From NCBI RefSeq assembly GCF_009389585.1, contig NZ_VIYG01000002.1, positions 248,001 to 312,000 of the forward strand: DNA of 64,000 bases, in the 5' to 3' direction. This DNA comes from Oceanobacillus sp. CFH 90083 (GTDB lineage: Bacteria > Bacillota > Bacilli > Bacillales > Amphibacillaceae). This document shows positions 44,751-54,582 of this stretch, one piece after another. The translations under genes were made by a program, and so were the position numbers. The notes below the pieces were generated by a model. The model did no database searches. It was not told the origin of the DNA and saw only the letters and a program-made list of their open reading frames with translations. Numbering within the stretch: position 1 is the first letter of the stretch; each line of letters begins with the position of its first letter.

Positions 44751-46156
44751 AGCTTCCTCCCCCTTGCATTCATATCTATAATCAACTGCCTTGCTTTTTC
44801 CATTGCATCCGTTTTCCCATCATGAAAAAAAATAACCTCTCCGGATGGATCATCGGCACTTCTTCCTGCACGACCGGCAATTTGAACAAGCCCTGCTTCA
44901 TTAAAAACTTCATGACCAGCAGCTAAGACAGCTACATCGACGGAAGGAAAGGTTACTCCTCTTTCCAATATCGTTGTCGTAATCAATACATGTAATGTTC
45001 TATCACGGAATTGTTTAATTTTTTCTTCTCTATCTTGATCTGCTGCAAAAACAGCTTGTAGTTCTTCAGCAGCTGAAATTGCATTTGTTTTAAGCAGTAA
45101 AGCAGTAATTACAGCTTTTAATTCCTTTACCATCACAATTTTCGGTACAAAAATAAGCAGCTGCCGCTTCGGGTTTTGTCTGCGCATAAGCCATTTGCAA
45201 AAGGAGTGAGGAAGTTTTTTAGTTGCCAGCTGCCTGGTGAGATTAAAGGAGAATTTAAATTGAGGAACAGGGAGAAGATGTCCGTGATAACGTAAAGGCA
45301 CGAACACATAGGGCAGCTTGCCAAGCTTCATTTGCAGTCTGAGATCTTTACTTGGGGTCGCTGTGAGGTATAGGATCGTAGAGTGCTTTTTAACCGCTTG
45401 TCTGGCAGCATACATTAAGCTTTTATCTAAATAGTATGGAAAAGCATCCACTTCATCAATAATCAACACATCAAAAGCCTGATAGAAACGCAATAATTGA
45501 TGCGTCGTTGCTAAAATCAGCTGTGAATTACCTGCCCGGTGCTCACTCCCTCCATAAAGAGCTTCTAATGACACCGTTCGGAAGGCTTGCTCCATTCTGG
45601 GAAGTAATTCCCGGATAACATCGACACGGGGGGAAGCTAAAGCAATACGGTCACCACGCTGCAATGCCGCAGTAATCGCCGGAAATAACATCTCTGTTTT
45701 TCCTGATCCACATACCGAAAAGCTGAGATAGGATGGTTTTTTTTCGATAACAGCTTGCTCCAGCTGGAAGGCAGCTCTGCTTTGAGCTCGCGTTAACTGT
45801 CCCTCCCAAGTTAAAGGATCGGCATGCGCCGGCCAGGCTGTCTCTGTCCCATTCCATATATACAATGGCTTGCATTCACTTATCCTGCCCATCTGGATAC
45901 AATTTCGGCAGTACAAATGTTTTTTCTTACAGATTCCACAAGGATATTCTGCAAAATAATGCATGGCTGTATTGCCGCAGCGAGTACATTGGGCTGACCC
46001 TTTTTTACTTTCTATGGCAGGTATTGGTATGACTTGTTTAGTAGAGTGGAGAACTTGAAAACATTTTTGGGGGACAGGGAATTCTTCTTCTAAGATTCGT
46101 TTACCAGATAATGCTTGCGCGAGAAGCTGAGGGGATATTGCAATCTGTTTATCCAT
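44747..46156 (-). CDS. comFA: Late competence DNA helicase/translocase ComFA
   Basis: A 469-residue DEAD-type ATPase from the ATG at 46156 (MDKQIAISPQLL); 20 upstream codons are open but have no family support. A four-Cys zinc finger lies at about 55-85 (CTRCGN, CGICKKK, CRNC). Walker A is SVCGSGKTEM, Walker B is IIDEVDAFPY, motif III is YLTATPSK and motif VI is QIAGRAGRS. It pulls single-stranded DNA through the ComEC channel. ComFC follows with overlap. Confidence 0.93.
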   Translation of the reverse strand: MDKQIAISPQLLAQALSGKRILEEEFPVPQKCFQVLHSTKQVIPIPAIESKKGSAQCTRCGNTAMHYFAEYPCGICKKKHLYCRNCIQMGRISECKPLYIWNGTETAWPAHADPLTWEGQLTRAQSRAAFQLEQAVIEKKPSYLSFSVCGSGKTEMLFPAITAALQRGDRIALASPRVDVIRELLPRMEQAFRTVSLEALYGGSEHRAGNSQLILATTHQLLRFYQAFDVLIIDEVDAFPYYLDKSLMYAARQAVKKHSTILYLTATPSKDLRLQMKLGKLPYVFVPLRYHGHLLPVPQFKFSFNLTRQLATKKLPHSFCKWLMRRQNPKRQLLIFVPKIVMVKELKAVITALLLKTNAISAAEELQAVFAADQDREEKIKQFRDRTLHVLITTTILERGVTFPSVDVAVLAAGHEVFNEAGLVQIAGRAGRSADDPSGEVIFFHDGKTDAMEKARQLIIDMNARGRKL

Positions 46157-46206
46157 ACTTATCCTGACACCTCCGTAGAATATAAGGGGATTGAAAATAT
46201 TTGAGG

Positions 46207-46250
46207 AAAGCTTCATTCAGCAAGCTTTTTCTGCTACTGAATAAAGCTTT
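46207..46250 (-). terminator. Terminator after degV
   Basis: AAAGCTTCATTCAG and CTGAATAAAGCTTT pair with one mismatch across a 16-base loop; it lies just before the stop of degV and separates it from comFA. Confidence 0.65.
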
Positions 46251-46253
46251 ATT

Positions 46254-47096
46254 TTATTTCGCATACCAGGCCACGCCAATAGCGCCTTGTCCAAGATGTG
46301 TACCAATAACAGGTCCAAAATAACTGATGGATGTTTCCATATTGGGATGCTTTGCTTTAAAATCTGCTTCTAATTTCTCTGCATAAGCCTGATCGTTTCC
46401 ATGAATAAATACAATGCGTAAATCCTTCCCTTTATTAACTTCTTCATCTAATAAACCAAGGATGCGGGATATCGCTTTTTTCTTTGTGCGAATTTTTTCA
46501 AATGGGACAATCAGCTTGTTTTCAAAATGAAGGATTGGTTTGATTTGCAGCAGGCTGCCTAATATCGCTTGTGCATTTGATAGCCTTCCGCCTCTTTGAA
46601 GATTCGTTAAATCATCCACCATAAAATAGGCACGGACTGTTTTTTTCATTTCATCCATTCTCGTGAAAATCTCTTCTACAGACGCTCCATCCCGAGCCAT
46701 CGCTGCTGCTTCCAACGCATAAAAGCCCTGCACCATACAGCTGATTTCCGAGTCATAGGCATAGACATCAATTCCTTCCACCATTTCTCCTGCACTTACC
46801 ATTGTCTGGTATGTACCGCTTATACCGCTCGATAAATGAATAGAAATAACGGCATCATAGTCTTCTGCTAATTCTTCCAATTTTTTTGTAACCTCACCGA
46901 CAGAAGGCTGTGAGGTGCTTGGCAGTTCTTTCACACGGCTAAGCTTTTGATAAAATTCTTCCGTTGTAATATCTAGTTCTTCCCGATAGGACCCATCCTG
47001 AAAGTTAACACTCAGCGGAACCATATGAATATTATATTTTTCACGTTCCTGCGGCGTAATATATGCTGTACTATCTGACATAACAGCAATCTTCAT
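46254..47096 (-). CDS. degV: DegV family fatty-acid-binding protein
   Basis: A 280-residue protein of the DegV/FakB family, which binds a fatty acid for phosphorylation by FakA. The start MKIAVMSDSTAYITPQERE, the loop ELPSTSQPSVGEV and the signature ISIHLSSGISGTYQT (fatty-acid carboxylate site) are intact; the end has GPVIGTHLGQGAIGV. It is downstream of degU on the same strand with a terminator between, as yviA in B. subtilis. Confidence 0.92.
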   Translation of the reverse strand: MKIAVMSDSTAYITPQEREKYNIHMVPLSVNFQDGSYREELDITTEEFYQKLSRVKELPSTSQPSVGEVTKKLEELAEDYDAVISIHLSSGISGTYQTMVSAGEMVEGIDVYAYDSEISCMVQGFYALEAAAMARDGASVEEIFTRMDEMKKTVRAYFMVDDLTNLQRGGRLSNAQAILGSLLQIKPILHFENKLIVPFEKIRTKKKAISRILGLLDEEVNKGKDLRIVFIHGNDQAYAEKLEADFKAKHPNMETSISYFGPVIGTHLGQGAIGVAWYAK

Positions 47097-47422
47097 AAGC
47101 TATTACTCCTTTTCTTTTCTAATACTATGCTGCTCCTATTGTTGTATATCTGCATACGAAACGGATTACTTGACATTATTCTACACGAATTTCACGTAAA
47201 AATCGAATGCAATATCACAGCGTGAGCGTCCGTTATTTCTCCTATTTCTTACGGCTCTGCACCGGAACCTGTGGTCGTCAAATCAGATTTAAATTAATCA
47301 AGGCAACTGTTAGAGATAAGCACTACGCTTTCTGCTGATCCTGAGCCCTCCTGATTTTCTCAATAAAGATTTATCGAAAAAAGCGTCCTGACAATGTGGC
47401 ATCAGAACGCTTCCTTTATCGT
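47097..47422. other. Gap between degV and degU
   Basis: Contains the degU terminator at 47376-47412 and presumably the degV promoter. No gene or RNA signature can be supported in the rest. Confidence 0.5.
47376..47412 (-). terminator. Terminator after degU
   Basis: AAGCGTCCTGA and TCAGAACGCTT pair with one mismatch; on the minus strand it is followed by TTTTTTCG. Confidence 0.7.
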
Positions 47423-48124
47423 TTATTGTACATTAAACACTTCTACCCAGCCTTTTCGAATCGCACTTACAACAGCCTGGGTACGATCATTTACATTCAT
47501 TTTTTGAAGGATATTACTTACATGATTTTTAACGGTTTTTTCACTGATATAAAGAGACTCTGCTACAGCACGGTTGCTTTTTCCTTCCGCCAGCAGCTGA
47601 AGCACCTGACACTCACGTCTTGTCAATAAATGAAGCGGTTTACGATGCTCTACTTTTCTGTTCGCCAGACTGGAAGTATTTTCCCGTGCTAAACGACGAT
47701 ATTCTTTTACTAAATTATGTGTAATGCGTGGATGTAAATAAGAACCGCCTTCACTCACTACCTTAATTGCCTCAACAAGCGCTTCTGCATCCATCTCTTT
47801 TAACAGATAGCCTTGTGCCCCCGTTTTTAAAGCGTGTGTCACATAATTTTCATCGTCGTGAATAGACAGAATGATTATTTTTGTATTTGGAAATTGTCTT
47901 AACAAATCAGCAGTTGCCTGCACACCATTTATTTTAGGCATGTTAATATCCATTAACACGACATCCGGATTATTATCTTGTACCAGATTAGCTGCATCAG
48001 ATCCGTCATCACCTTCTGCAACTACTTTAAATGCTGGTTCAAATTCTAAAATCCGCTTAACACCTTCTCGAAATAATTTGTGGTCATCAATTAATACAAT
48101 ATTTACTTCTTTTTGTGCGTCCAT
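47423..48124 (-). CDS. degU: Two-component response regulator DegU
   Basis: A 233-residue NarL-type regulator. The receiver domain has the acidic pair in [12 protein letters not shown], the phosphorylated Asp59 in VVLMDINMP, and Lys in [10 protein letters not shown] linker leads to the LuxR-type HTH ([20 protein letters not shown] in part). DegU controls secreted enzymes, competence, motility and biofilm genes. It lies 264 bp after degS, a larger gap than in B. subtilis, so it may have its own promoter. Confidence 0.95.
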   Translation of the reverse strand: MDAQKEVNIVLIDDHKLFREGVKRILEFEPAFKVVAEGDDGSDAANLVQDNNPDVVLMDINMPKINGVQATADLLRQFPNTKIIILSIHDDENYVTHALKTGAQGYLLKEMDAEALVEAIKVVSEGGSYLHPRITHNLVKEYRRLARENTSSLANRKVEHRKPLHLLTRRECQVLQLLAEGKSNRAVAESLYISEKTVKNHVSNILQKMNVNDRTQAVVSAIRKGWVEVFNVQ

Positions 48125-48388
48125 ATATATATCTCCTTTTCTACTTAGTGATACTAATTGAACTGAAGTTTTATCTTAATCATTAATAGATAGATAGTTT
48201 TCTCTAATAAATAAGTCTATTGTAATACATATCATGATGATTGTCATTGTTGTCTTCTCTAGTTTCAATTTATTATTCTCAATAGCTTACTTATCTTACG
48301 AATGATGACACCGGTATGAAAATGTCCAGACGCTCTCTTTTTCTACAAAAAACACTTTTTCTCTACAGTACCTTATTACATTATATAC

Positions 48389-49528
48389 TTAAGTTGACAA
48401 ATATGGAACATTAATTGTAACAGTTGTTCCTTTTCCTTCTCCTGTAGAGATTTCTAATTTGCCATCCAGCATCTCAACACGTTCTCTCATGCCTATTAAG
48501 CCAAAAGAATTTTCACTTTTTTCCTCAGGATTAAATCCTTTTCCATTATCTATCACCATTAAGGTTAACCTATCTTTTAAAATCTCTAATTTCACCTTAA
48601 TTTCTGTTGCTTCACTATGCTTAATCACATTCTGCGCCGCTTCCTGCATAAGCCGGAATAAAGCAACCTCATATTTCGAATCGAGTCTTTTTTCTTGTCC
48701 AAACATGATAAATTCTACATGCATATCATGATATTCTGTCAATCTGTCTAGATACTTCCGAATTGTTGGAATAAGTCCGAGATCATCTAGAGCCATTGGT
48801 CTTAGGTCATAGATAATCCTCCGAACCTCCTGTAACGAAGTGCGGACATTTTCCCGTAATGATTTAATCTCTTTGGAAACATCTTCTGGTGACCCCTTTT
48901 TCACGACATAGTCCAGAATATCGGAACGTAATAAAACATTGGCCAGCATTTGAGCTGGTCCATCATGAATTTCCCGCGAAAGCTTTTTCCTTTCCTCTTC
49001 TTGCGCTTCAATGATTTTTAAGCCAAATGCCTGCTTTTCCTTAGCATCTTCAATCATATCATTTAATTGTTTCAGGTCATCCTTCATAAAATTAAAAATA
49101 ACAGCCATTTTGGCAACAAGATCTTCTCCACGCTCCAGTATATTTGTAAGATTTATCAATCTTATTTCTATTTCATCACGCCGCTTCCTTAGCAGCTTTT
49201 CCTCTTCACGCATAATGACTAATCTGGTTTGAAGATTATGCGTTTTTTCATAAACCTTACGCACTTCATCCTCAGAATATTTCTTAAAGTCTTTACTTAC
49301 CATAGCAAGCTTTTGACGATAGCTTTTTACTTCATTCTCCAGCTTGTCCCCTTTTGTAATATACTCCTTTACTTTCTTTTTTATTGATTCTAATTCCCTG
49401 GAAAGGTATTCATATTCTTTTCTGCCTTCCTCTGTAATTTCAAATACTTCATCCTTACTTTGGTTAATCATCTGTAACACATTCTCAATAATTTGATCCA
49501 GCGCTTGACCGCTTAATCTTATTGTCAT
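48389..49528 (-). CDS. degS: Sensor histidine kinase DegS (cytoplasmic)
   Basis: A 379-residue soluble kinase: long N-terminal coiled-coil sensor region (residues 1-175), the HisKA_3 box REIHDGPAQ with phosphorylated His188, and the HATPase domain (MQEAAQNVIKHS, VIDNGKGF, GLIGMRERV). There is no membrane segment, as in B. subtilis DegS. It phosphorylates DegU. It is divergent from yvyE, with a 249-bp region between. Confidence 0.95.
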   Translation of the reverse strand: MTIRLSGQALDQIIENVLQMINQSKDEVFEITEEGRKEYEYLSRELESIKKKVKEYITKGDKLENEVKSYRQKLAMVSKDFKKYSEDEVRKVYEKTHNLQTRLVIMREEEKLLRKRRDEIEIRLINLTNILERGEDLVAKMAVIFNFMKDDLKQLNDMIEDAKEKQAFGLKIIEAQEEERKKLSREIHDGPAQMLANVLLRSDILDYVVKKGSPEDVSKEIKSLRENVRTSLQEVRRIIYDLRPMALDDLGLIPTIRKYLDRLTEYHDMHVEFIMFGQEKRLDSKYEVALFRLMQEAAQNVIKHSEATEIKVKLEILKDRLTLMVIDNGKGFNPEEKSENSFGLIGMRERVEMLDGKLEISTGEGKGTTVTINVPYLST

Positions 49529-49777
49529 CAGAAACTCACCAGCCTATGTTATAATTATTCGTAACTTTCATTGATTTTATAAGGTTATTCTAAAATTAAT
49601 CGCGGATTTATATATTGAATGAAAGATTTAAAGCTGCCGCTCTAACAGGCTTCATCGGGATAATAATCTCAAGTCCCGGAAACATACTATACTCCCCCGG
49701 CGGCACTTAAGTCTCGCACTAATTATAATTCCTTATAAATCTCGTTCCATATTCAAATATTATGAGGTGAAAAAGTA

Positions 49778-50431
49778 ATGCTATCAACTTACTATACCGT
49801 AAATCAGCAGGGTACAGATGAAATTGTCATTCAAAAGTCACGTTTTATTGCAAATGTTAAACGGGTTGAATCCGAAGAGGAAGCGCAGGAATTTATTCAA
49901 TCTATCAAAAAAGAGCATCGGGATGCGACTCATAATTGCTCTGCTTATATTATAGGTGAGACAGATCATATTCAAAAAGCGAATGATGACGGAGAACCAA
50001 GCGGGACTGCGGGTGTTCCTATATTGGAAGTGTTAAAGAAAAAAGGATTAAAGGATACTGCTGTTGTCGTAACAAGATATTTTGGCGGCATCAAACTTGG
50101 TGCAGGCGGTCTTATCCGTGCTTATGGCTCTGCAACAACACAAGGTATTAAAACAACTGGTATCGTCCGTCGGGAATTGATGCAAGGAATTTCCATAACA
50201 GTAGAATACACCTTACTCGGCAAGCTGGAAAATGAAATTCGTCAGCAACCGAAATACATTCTGGAAGATATTCATTATCTTGAGAATGTAGCATTTATTA
50301 TTTATGTCAAAGCAGAAGAAGCCGATGCTTTCCAAGAATGGATGACAGAAATGACAAATGCGCAGGCAGAAATGGAGTTACTTCATCAAAAATATGTCGA
50401 AATAGAAGTGAATAATACGCCTTCTACCTAA
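49778..50431 (+). CDS. yvyE: YvyE, IMPACT/YigZ family protein (UPF0029)
   Basis: A 217-residue protein with the UPF0029 N-terminal domain (SRFIANVKRVESEEEAQEFI in part; HRDATHNCSAYIIG; DDGEPSGTAGVPIL) and a DUF1949 C-terminal domain. The motifs GGIKLGAGGLIRAYG are characteristic. IMPACT relatives regulate translation through GCN2 in eukaryotes; the bacterial role is unclear. Divergent from degS, as in B. subtilis. Confidence 0.92.
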   Translation: MLSTYYTVNQQGTDEIVIQKSRFIANVKRVESEEEAQEFIQSIKKEHRDATHNCSAYIIGETDHIQKANDDGEPSGTAGVPILEVLKKKGLKDTAVVVTRYFGGIKLGAGGLIRAYGSATTQGIKTTGIVRRELMQGISITVEYTLLGKLENEIRQQPKYILEDIHYLENVAFIIYVKAEEADAFQEWMTEMTNAQAEMELLHQKYVEIEVNNTPST

Positions 50432-50475
50432 TAAAAGCTCTGTCAGATTGCTTGATAATCCGACAGAGCTTTTAT
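50431..50475 (+). terminator. Bidirectional terminator between yvyE and the 48-aa ORF
   Basis: ATAAAAGCTCTGTC and GACAGAGCTTTTAT form a perfect 14-bp stem, starting at the yvyE stop. It probably ends transcripts from both sides. Confidence 0.88.
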
Positions 50476-50488
50476 TTGAACATCCTCT

Positions 50489-50635
50489 TTAATAGCTTCT
50501 TTTTATACTTGTGTTTAAAGATATTTCCCTTATAAGCAATTGAATGATTTCATCCATTGAATTTACTTTTTGGTTTTCCGTATCATGAATGACTCTTTTC
50601 AAGATTTTTTGATATTGTTCTTGCTCCCTGCTCAT
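50489..50635 (-). CDS. Small 48-aa protein of unknown function
   Basis: The minus-strand ATG at 50635 follows AGGCGG at about eight bases. The peptide begins MSREQEQYQKILKRVIHD and ends TSIKRSY; it is charged and probably helical, with the hydrophobic face in MDEIIQLLIREISL. No family recognised. It lies convergent to yvyE, sharing its terminator, near degSU. Small helical regulators such as DegQ and DegR occur in Bacillus, but this sequence does not match those I recall. Confidence 0.55.
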   Translation of the reverse strand: MSREQEQYQKILKRVIHDTENQKVNSMDEIIQLLIREISLNTSIKRSY

Positions 50636-51088
50636 TCATCTACCGCCTTTAAATTTTTTCTAAAATATACGCTCACAGTTGCTGAACTTTCACACCAAAA
50701 TGCAAATACATAACACTGCATTCTATAGTGAATTTTCTCACTAAACGTAATTCTATACAAAAATATATTTGTTGTCCACTCTTTTTGCTAAATTTTTTAC
50801 TCACCGGAACAGATAAAGTAAAACTTCAATTCAACGGACATTTTTCGACACAGACATATTTTTCACAGAGCTGATAACCTCTGTCACAAACTTAAACGGA
50901 TTCCTCTTTCCCATCGCTTCAGCCTGAATGAATCAGAACGCCAGCTTATCTGATTTCCTGAAATAATAAATTTGTTCAAAACATAGACGATTAATCTAAA
51001 ATTCGATATAATCTATTACAGATTTATTTTTTCTGACACTCAGTAAAAATTGTTTTAAATTCAGGAAAGAATAGAGGAGAATATATTC
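50636..51088. other. 453-bp gap upstream of the LCP gene
   Basis: Contains the LCP promoter near 50984-51012 and must carry any promoter of the 48-aa ORF. The remainder is AT-rich with no further gene seen. Confidence 0.45.
50984..51012 (+). promoter_or_regulatory. SigA promoter of the LCP gene
   Basis: TAGACG (50984-50989) and a perfect TATAAT (51007-51012) are spaced by 17 bp, about 75 bp upstream of the GTG start. Confidence 0.6.
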
Positions 51089-52048
51089 GTGTCTAGATTA
51101 AAGGATAGAAATCGTAAAAGAAAAAAATGGCCATTTATTGTTGGTGGAATCATTCTGTTTTTTATTTTAGTAATTGGCGGAGGAGCTTTCTTTATTTGGA
51201 ATCAAGTTGGTAAAGTTGTTGATTCTATGCACACTCCATTAGATAGGGATAATGATCCAGGACGGCAAGAAGAAATCAACCGTCTTTACAAGGATGCAGA
51301 TGCAGTTAACATTTTACTGCTGGGTGTAGATGAGCGTGAAGGAGATGTTGGCCGTTCAGATACAATGATCCTGCTTTCCTTAAATCCTAAAACAGACTCT
51401 ATGCTTATGTTAAGTATTCCCCGTGATACGTATGTAAATATTCCAAGCCGTGGAATGGATAAAATTAACCACGCTTACGCATTTGGCGAAGCTGCCCAAA
51501 CCGGAGGCGGTACACAGCTCTCTGTGGAGACAGTGGAGGAAGCCTTTGATTTGCCGATTCATTCCTATGTACGTGTAAATATGGAAGGCTTTCAGCAGGG
51601 TATTGATGCTTTAGGTGGTGTTACAGTTCAAAACAGCATGGCTTTCTCTCAAGATGGACATAATTTCAATGAAGGAAATATCACTTTAAATGGTGAAGAG
51701 GCTCTTTCTTATATTCGTATGAGATACGAAGACAGCCGCGGTGATATGGGAAGAAATGAACGTCAGCGTGATGTTATTGTTGCTGCAATGAATGAAGCAG
51801 CCAGCTTTTCAAGCATTACGAGAGCAGGAAATATTCTGGATATTTTAGGAAGTAATGTCCAGACTGATTTAGATATGGATCGATTACAGACATTATTCAC
51901 AGATTATAGCGGTACACGAAAAAATGTAGAAACGATGGAAATCGCCGGAGATGGTCAAACTATTAGCGGTACCTGGTACTATGTTGTATCCGATGACGAA
52001 TTCAATCGTATCCATTCAGCGATTACAGAACATATGGAACAGGAATAA
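51089..52048 (+). CDS. tagU: LytR-CpsA-Psr family wall polymer ligase
   Basis: A 319-residue membrane-anchored enzyme that attaches teichoic acid or similar polymers to peptidoglycan. A Lys/Arg-rich N-terminus and one helix (residues 14-36) precede the LCP domain: NILLLGVDEREGDVGRSDTMIL (in part), SIPRDTYVNIP with the lipid-phosphate Arg, and YIRMRYEDSRGDMGRNERQ (in part). The start is GTG after AGAGGAGA. It follows yvyE as tagU does in B. subtilis, but exact orthology among TagT/U/V is not certain. Confidence 0.88.
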   Translation: MSRLKDRNRKRKKWPFIVGGIILFFILVIGGGAFFIWNQVGKVVDSMHTPLDRDNDPGRQEEINRLYKDADAVNILLLGVDEREGDVGRSDTMILLSLNPKTDSMLMLSIPRDTYVNIPSRGMDKINHAYAFGEAAQTGGGTQLSVETVEEAFDLPIHSYVRVNMEGFQQGIDALGGVTVQNSMAFSQDGHNFNEGNITLNGEEALSYIRMRYEDSRGDMGRNERQRDVIVAAMNEAASFSSITRAGNILDILGSNVQTDLDMDRLQTLFTDYSGTRKNVETMEIAGDGQTISGTWYYVVSDDEFNRIHSAITEHMEQE

Positions 52049-52140
52049 AGAAGCTGTCATTGCTTATAAAGGTTGTTCAAAATGAGAAGCACTTTGAGAT
52101 GTTTTCAAAACAAATAAACAGCTGCTTTCAACCCGAAAAC

Positions 52141-52172
52141 AAAACGTCACCTGGTTTACAGTGTGACGTTTT
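52141..52172 (+). terminator. Terminator after the LCP gene
   Basis: AAAACGTCAC and GTGACGTTTT form a 10-bp stem followed by TTTTC. The gap 52049-52447 otherwise carries only the pbpC promoter. Confidence 0.8.
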
Positions 52173-52394
52173 TTCTCACAATCTCTTCGTCTTTTTTTAA
52201 ACTTTAAGGCTGTATTAAAATTTAAAGAAACACAGAAAAGAAGCATTTTCCGTCTAATAATGCTTTTTGTGTATTGGTAAATGATATGCTGCTTATACGA
52301 TGTGCACGCTTTCAACAGGAACTGCTTATTATTTTTTAAATCTACTATATTTTAAAATTTTATGGCTTTTGATCGATGTATTCTATATAAAATG

Positions 52395-52415
52395 TAGAAC
52401 ATGGTATAATTCTAC
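52395..52415 (+). promoter_or_regulatory. Extended -10 promoter of pbpC with overlapping inverted repeat
   Basis: TGGTATAAT (52402-52410) is a perfect extended -10, 37 bp before the ATG. GTAGAA (52394-52399) and TTCTAC (52410-52415) flank it as an inverted repeat, a plausible repressor site over the promoter. Confidence 0.5.
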
Positions 52416-52447
52416 GTAAAGAGATATTTTTTAATGGGGGTTAGAAA

Positions 52448-54442
52448 ATGTGGAAAAAAAGTTTATGGCTTATTCTTTTTATTGCCCTGTTAGCCGGGTG
52501 CTCTAAAGAACAAACCGACCCGACGAATACGTTAAATCAATATGCAGAAGCTTTAGAAGAAGGAGACTATGAATCTTTGTATAATCTATTCTCACAAGAA
52601 ACAAAGGATACATATAGTGAAGAAGATTCTTCTCTGCGCTTAGAAAAATTATATGCGGATATTTCTGCTTCTGATATTGAAATGAATGTACAGGAATTAG
52701 AAGAGAGAGAGATTGCCAATGCGTATGACGATGGGATAGCAACAATTCCCTTCTCTGTTACTATGAATACCATAGCTGGTGAAATTTCATTTGATTATCA
52801 AGCTGAACTTGCCTTAATAGAAAGAGAAGATGAAGCAGACAGCTGGTTAATTAATTGGGATTCCGGCTTTATCTTTCCGGAGCTTGCAGATGGTGGAAAA
52901 ATTCTCATTTCTCCCGATCATCCGGTCAGAGGGGAAATTCTTGATAAAAACCAAATTCCACTCGCCATTAACGATACTGTATATGAATTTGGCGTTATTC
53001 CCAGTGAATTAGGAGAAAATGAAGCAAAACGTGAGGAAATCGCCCGCTTACTGGGAATGTCTGTAGAATCCGTTAATGCCAGTATCGAGGCAGAATGGGT
53101 AGAAGATGATTTATTTGTACCTTTGAAAACCATTCTTCCAGATAATTCAGATACAGTTCAGGAATTAAATGCAATCGAAGGAGTTTCTTACCGTGAAACG
53201 AATGGCAGAGTTTATCCGGAGGGCGAAATTGCTGCGCACTTAGTAGGATACCTTCGTTCAGTAAATGCTGAGGATCTGGATGAGCTGGATTCAACAGAAT
53301 ATACATCTTCTGACAAAATTGGTGCGCGAGGATTAGAAAGTTTATTTGAAGAAGAGCTTCGCGGTAGCAAAGGAGCAGTCATTCAAGTTGCCAAAGAAGG
53401 TAAAGAAAACATCATTTTAGCTGAAAAAGAGGCTAAGGATGGAAAAAATATTACGGTAACCATCGATATTAATATTCAAGATAAGGTTTTCCAAGGATTT
53501 GATGGGGACCCGGGCAATGCTGCTGTCATTGACCCGAAAACTGGTGAAACATTGGCTTTAGTAAGCAGCCCATCATTTGATCCAAATGATATTCTGTATG
53601 GTACATCTGCAAACTTTTGGAGCAACATGGAGGAGAATGAATTACAGCCAATGCTGAACCGTTTTTCTTCTACTTTTGCACCAGGTTCTGTTATTAAACC
53701 GATCACTGGAGCAATCGGTCTAAAAAATGAAACAATCGTATATGATGAGGGTATTGAAATTGAAGGACTCCAGTGGGAAGATTATAAAGTAACACGCGTA
53801 TCGACCTCTAACGGACCTGTTGATTTAGATGATGCTTTGATACGTTCAGATAATATTTATTTCGCAATGAAGGCTGTGGAAATGGGTGGCAGTGCTTTTG
53901 TAGAAGGATTGCACAGCTTCGGAATTGGTGAAGAGTTCCCTTACACCTATCCTATTACGGATTCTTCCATTTCTAATTCAGATAACTTAGATGATACGTA
54001 TTTATTGGCGCATACAAGCTATGGACAGGGTGAAATTGAAATGAGCGCATTACATCTGGCAACCGCCTATTCAGCCTTTTTGAATGACGGGGATATGATT
54101 CAACCGATTTTATTAACAGATGAAGAAACGGGCCAGATTTGGAAAGAAGCCCTGGTTACAGAAGAACAAGCTGATGATATCCAGGAATCGCTGCGCAAGG
54201 TCGTTACAGAAGGAACAGGCAGTGCTGCTGAGGAAGCTGATTTTCCTATCTCCGGTAAAACAGGAACAGCAGAATTAAAATTAACCGGTGAGGATGGCGG
54301 GGATGAGAATAGCTTTTTCGTCGGCTACCCGACAGACGATCAAGATTTAATGATCGCCATCATGGTAGAAGGAACCAAAAATAATGATCGCAGCTCTGGA
54401 GTTGAAAAAGCAACAAAGATTTTAATGGACATTAAAGATTAA
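52448..54442 (+). CDS. pbpC: PBP2a/PbpC-type class B penicillin-binding protein
   Basis: A 664-residue lipoprotein-type transpeptidase. Signal with lipobox LLAGC (Cys18); an NTF2-like MecA_N domain (about 25-145); a dimerisation/linker domain (about 155-310); and the transpeptidase. Active-site motifs are complete: SVIK with Ser414 and Lys417, SDN at 467-469 and KTGT from 604. The MecA_N plan is shared by Staphylococcus PBP2a and B. subtilis PbpC, so low beta-lactam affinity is possible but not shown. Gene is solitary after the LCP gene. The protein is rich in Asp and Glu. Confidence 0.92.
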   Translation: MWKKSLWLILFIALLAGCSKEQTDPTNTLNQYAEALEEGDYESLYNLFSQETKDTYSEEDSSLRLEKLYADISASDIEMNVQELEEREIANAYDDGIATIPFSVTMNTIAGEISFDYQAELALIEREDEADSWLINWDSGFIFPELADGGKILISPDHPVRGEILDKNQIPLAINDTVYEFGVIPSELGENEAKREEIARLLGMSVESVNASIEAEWVEDDLFVPLKTILPDNSDTVQELNAIEGVSYRETNGRVYPEGEIAAHLVGYLRSVNAEDLDELDSTEYTSSDKIGARGLESLFEEELRGSKGAVIQVAKEGKENIILAEKEAKDGKNITVTIDINIQDKVFQGFDGDPGNAAVIDPKTGETLALVSSPSFDPNDILYGTSANFWSNMEENELQPMLNRFSSTFAPGSVIKPITGAIGLKNETIVYDEGIEIEGLQWEDYKVTRVSTSNGPVDLDDALIRSDNIYFAMKAVEMGGSAFVEGLHSFGIGEEFPYTYPITDSSISNSDNLDDTYLLAHTSYGQGEIEMSALHLATAYSAFLNDGDMIQPILLTDEETGQIWKEALVTEEQADDIQESLRKVVTEGTGSAAEEADFPISGKTGTAELKLTGEDGGDENSFFVGYPTDDQDLMIAIMVEGTKNNDRSSGVEKATKILMDIKD

Positions 54443-54462
54443 TGAAATGAATGCCTATTTTG

Positions 54463-54505
54463 AAAGGGGGCCGAGCAATTGTAAATGCTCAAGCCCCCCT
54501 TTTTA
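54463..54505 (+). terminator. Terminator after pbpC
   Basis: AAAGGGGGC pairs with GCCCCCCTTT, extended inside by GAGCA/TGCTC with a bulge, followed by a T-run. Confidence 0.85.
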
Positions 54506-54582
54506 TGCTGTCTTCATGTATAAAAAAAGCCACCCGGCAGAATGGTTGTCTGCCAAACAGCTAAATCGAAATAACTATGAAT

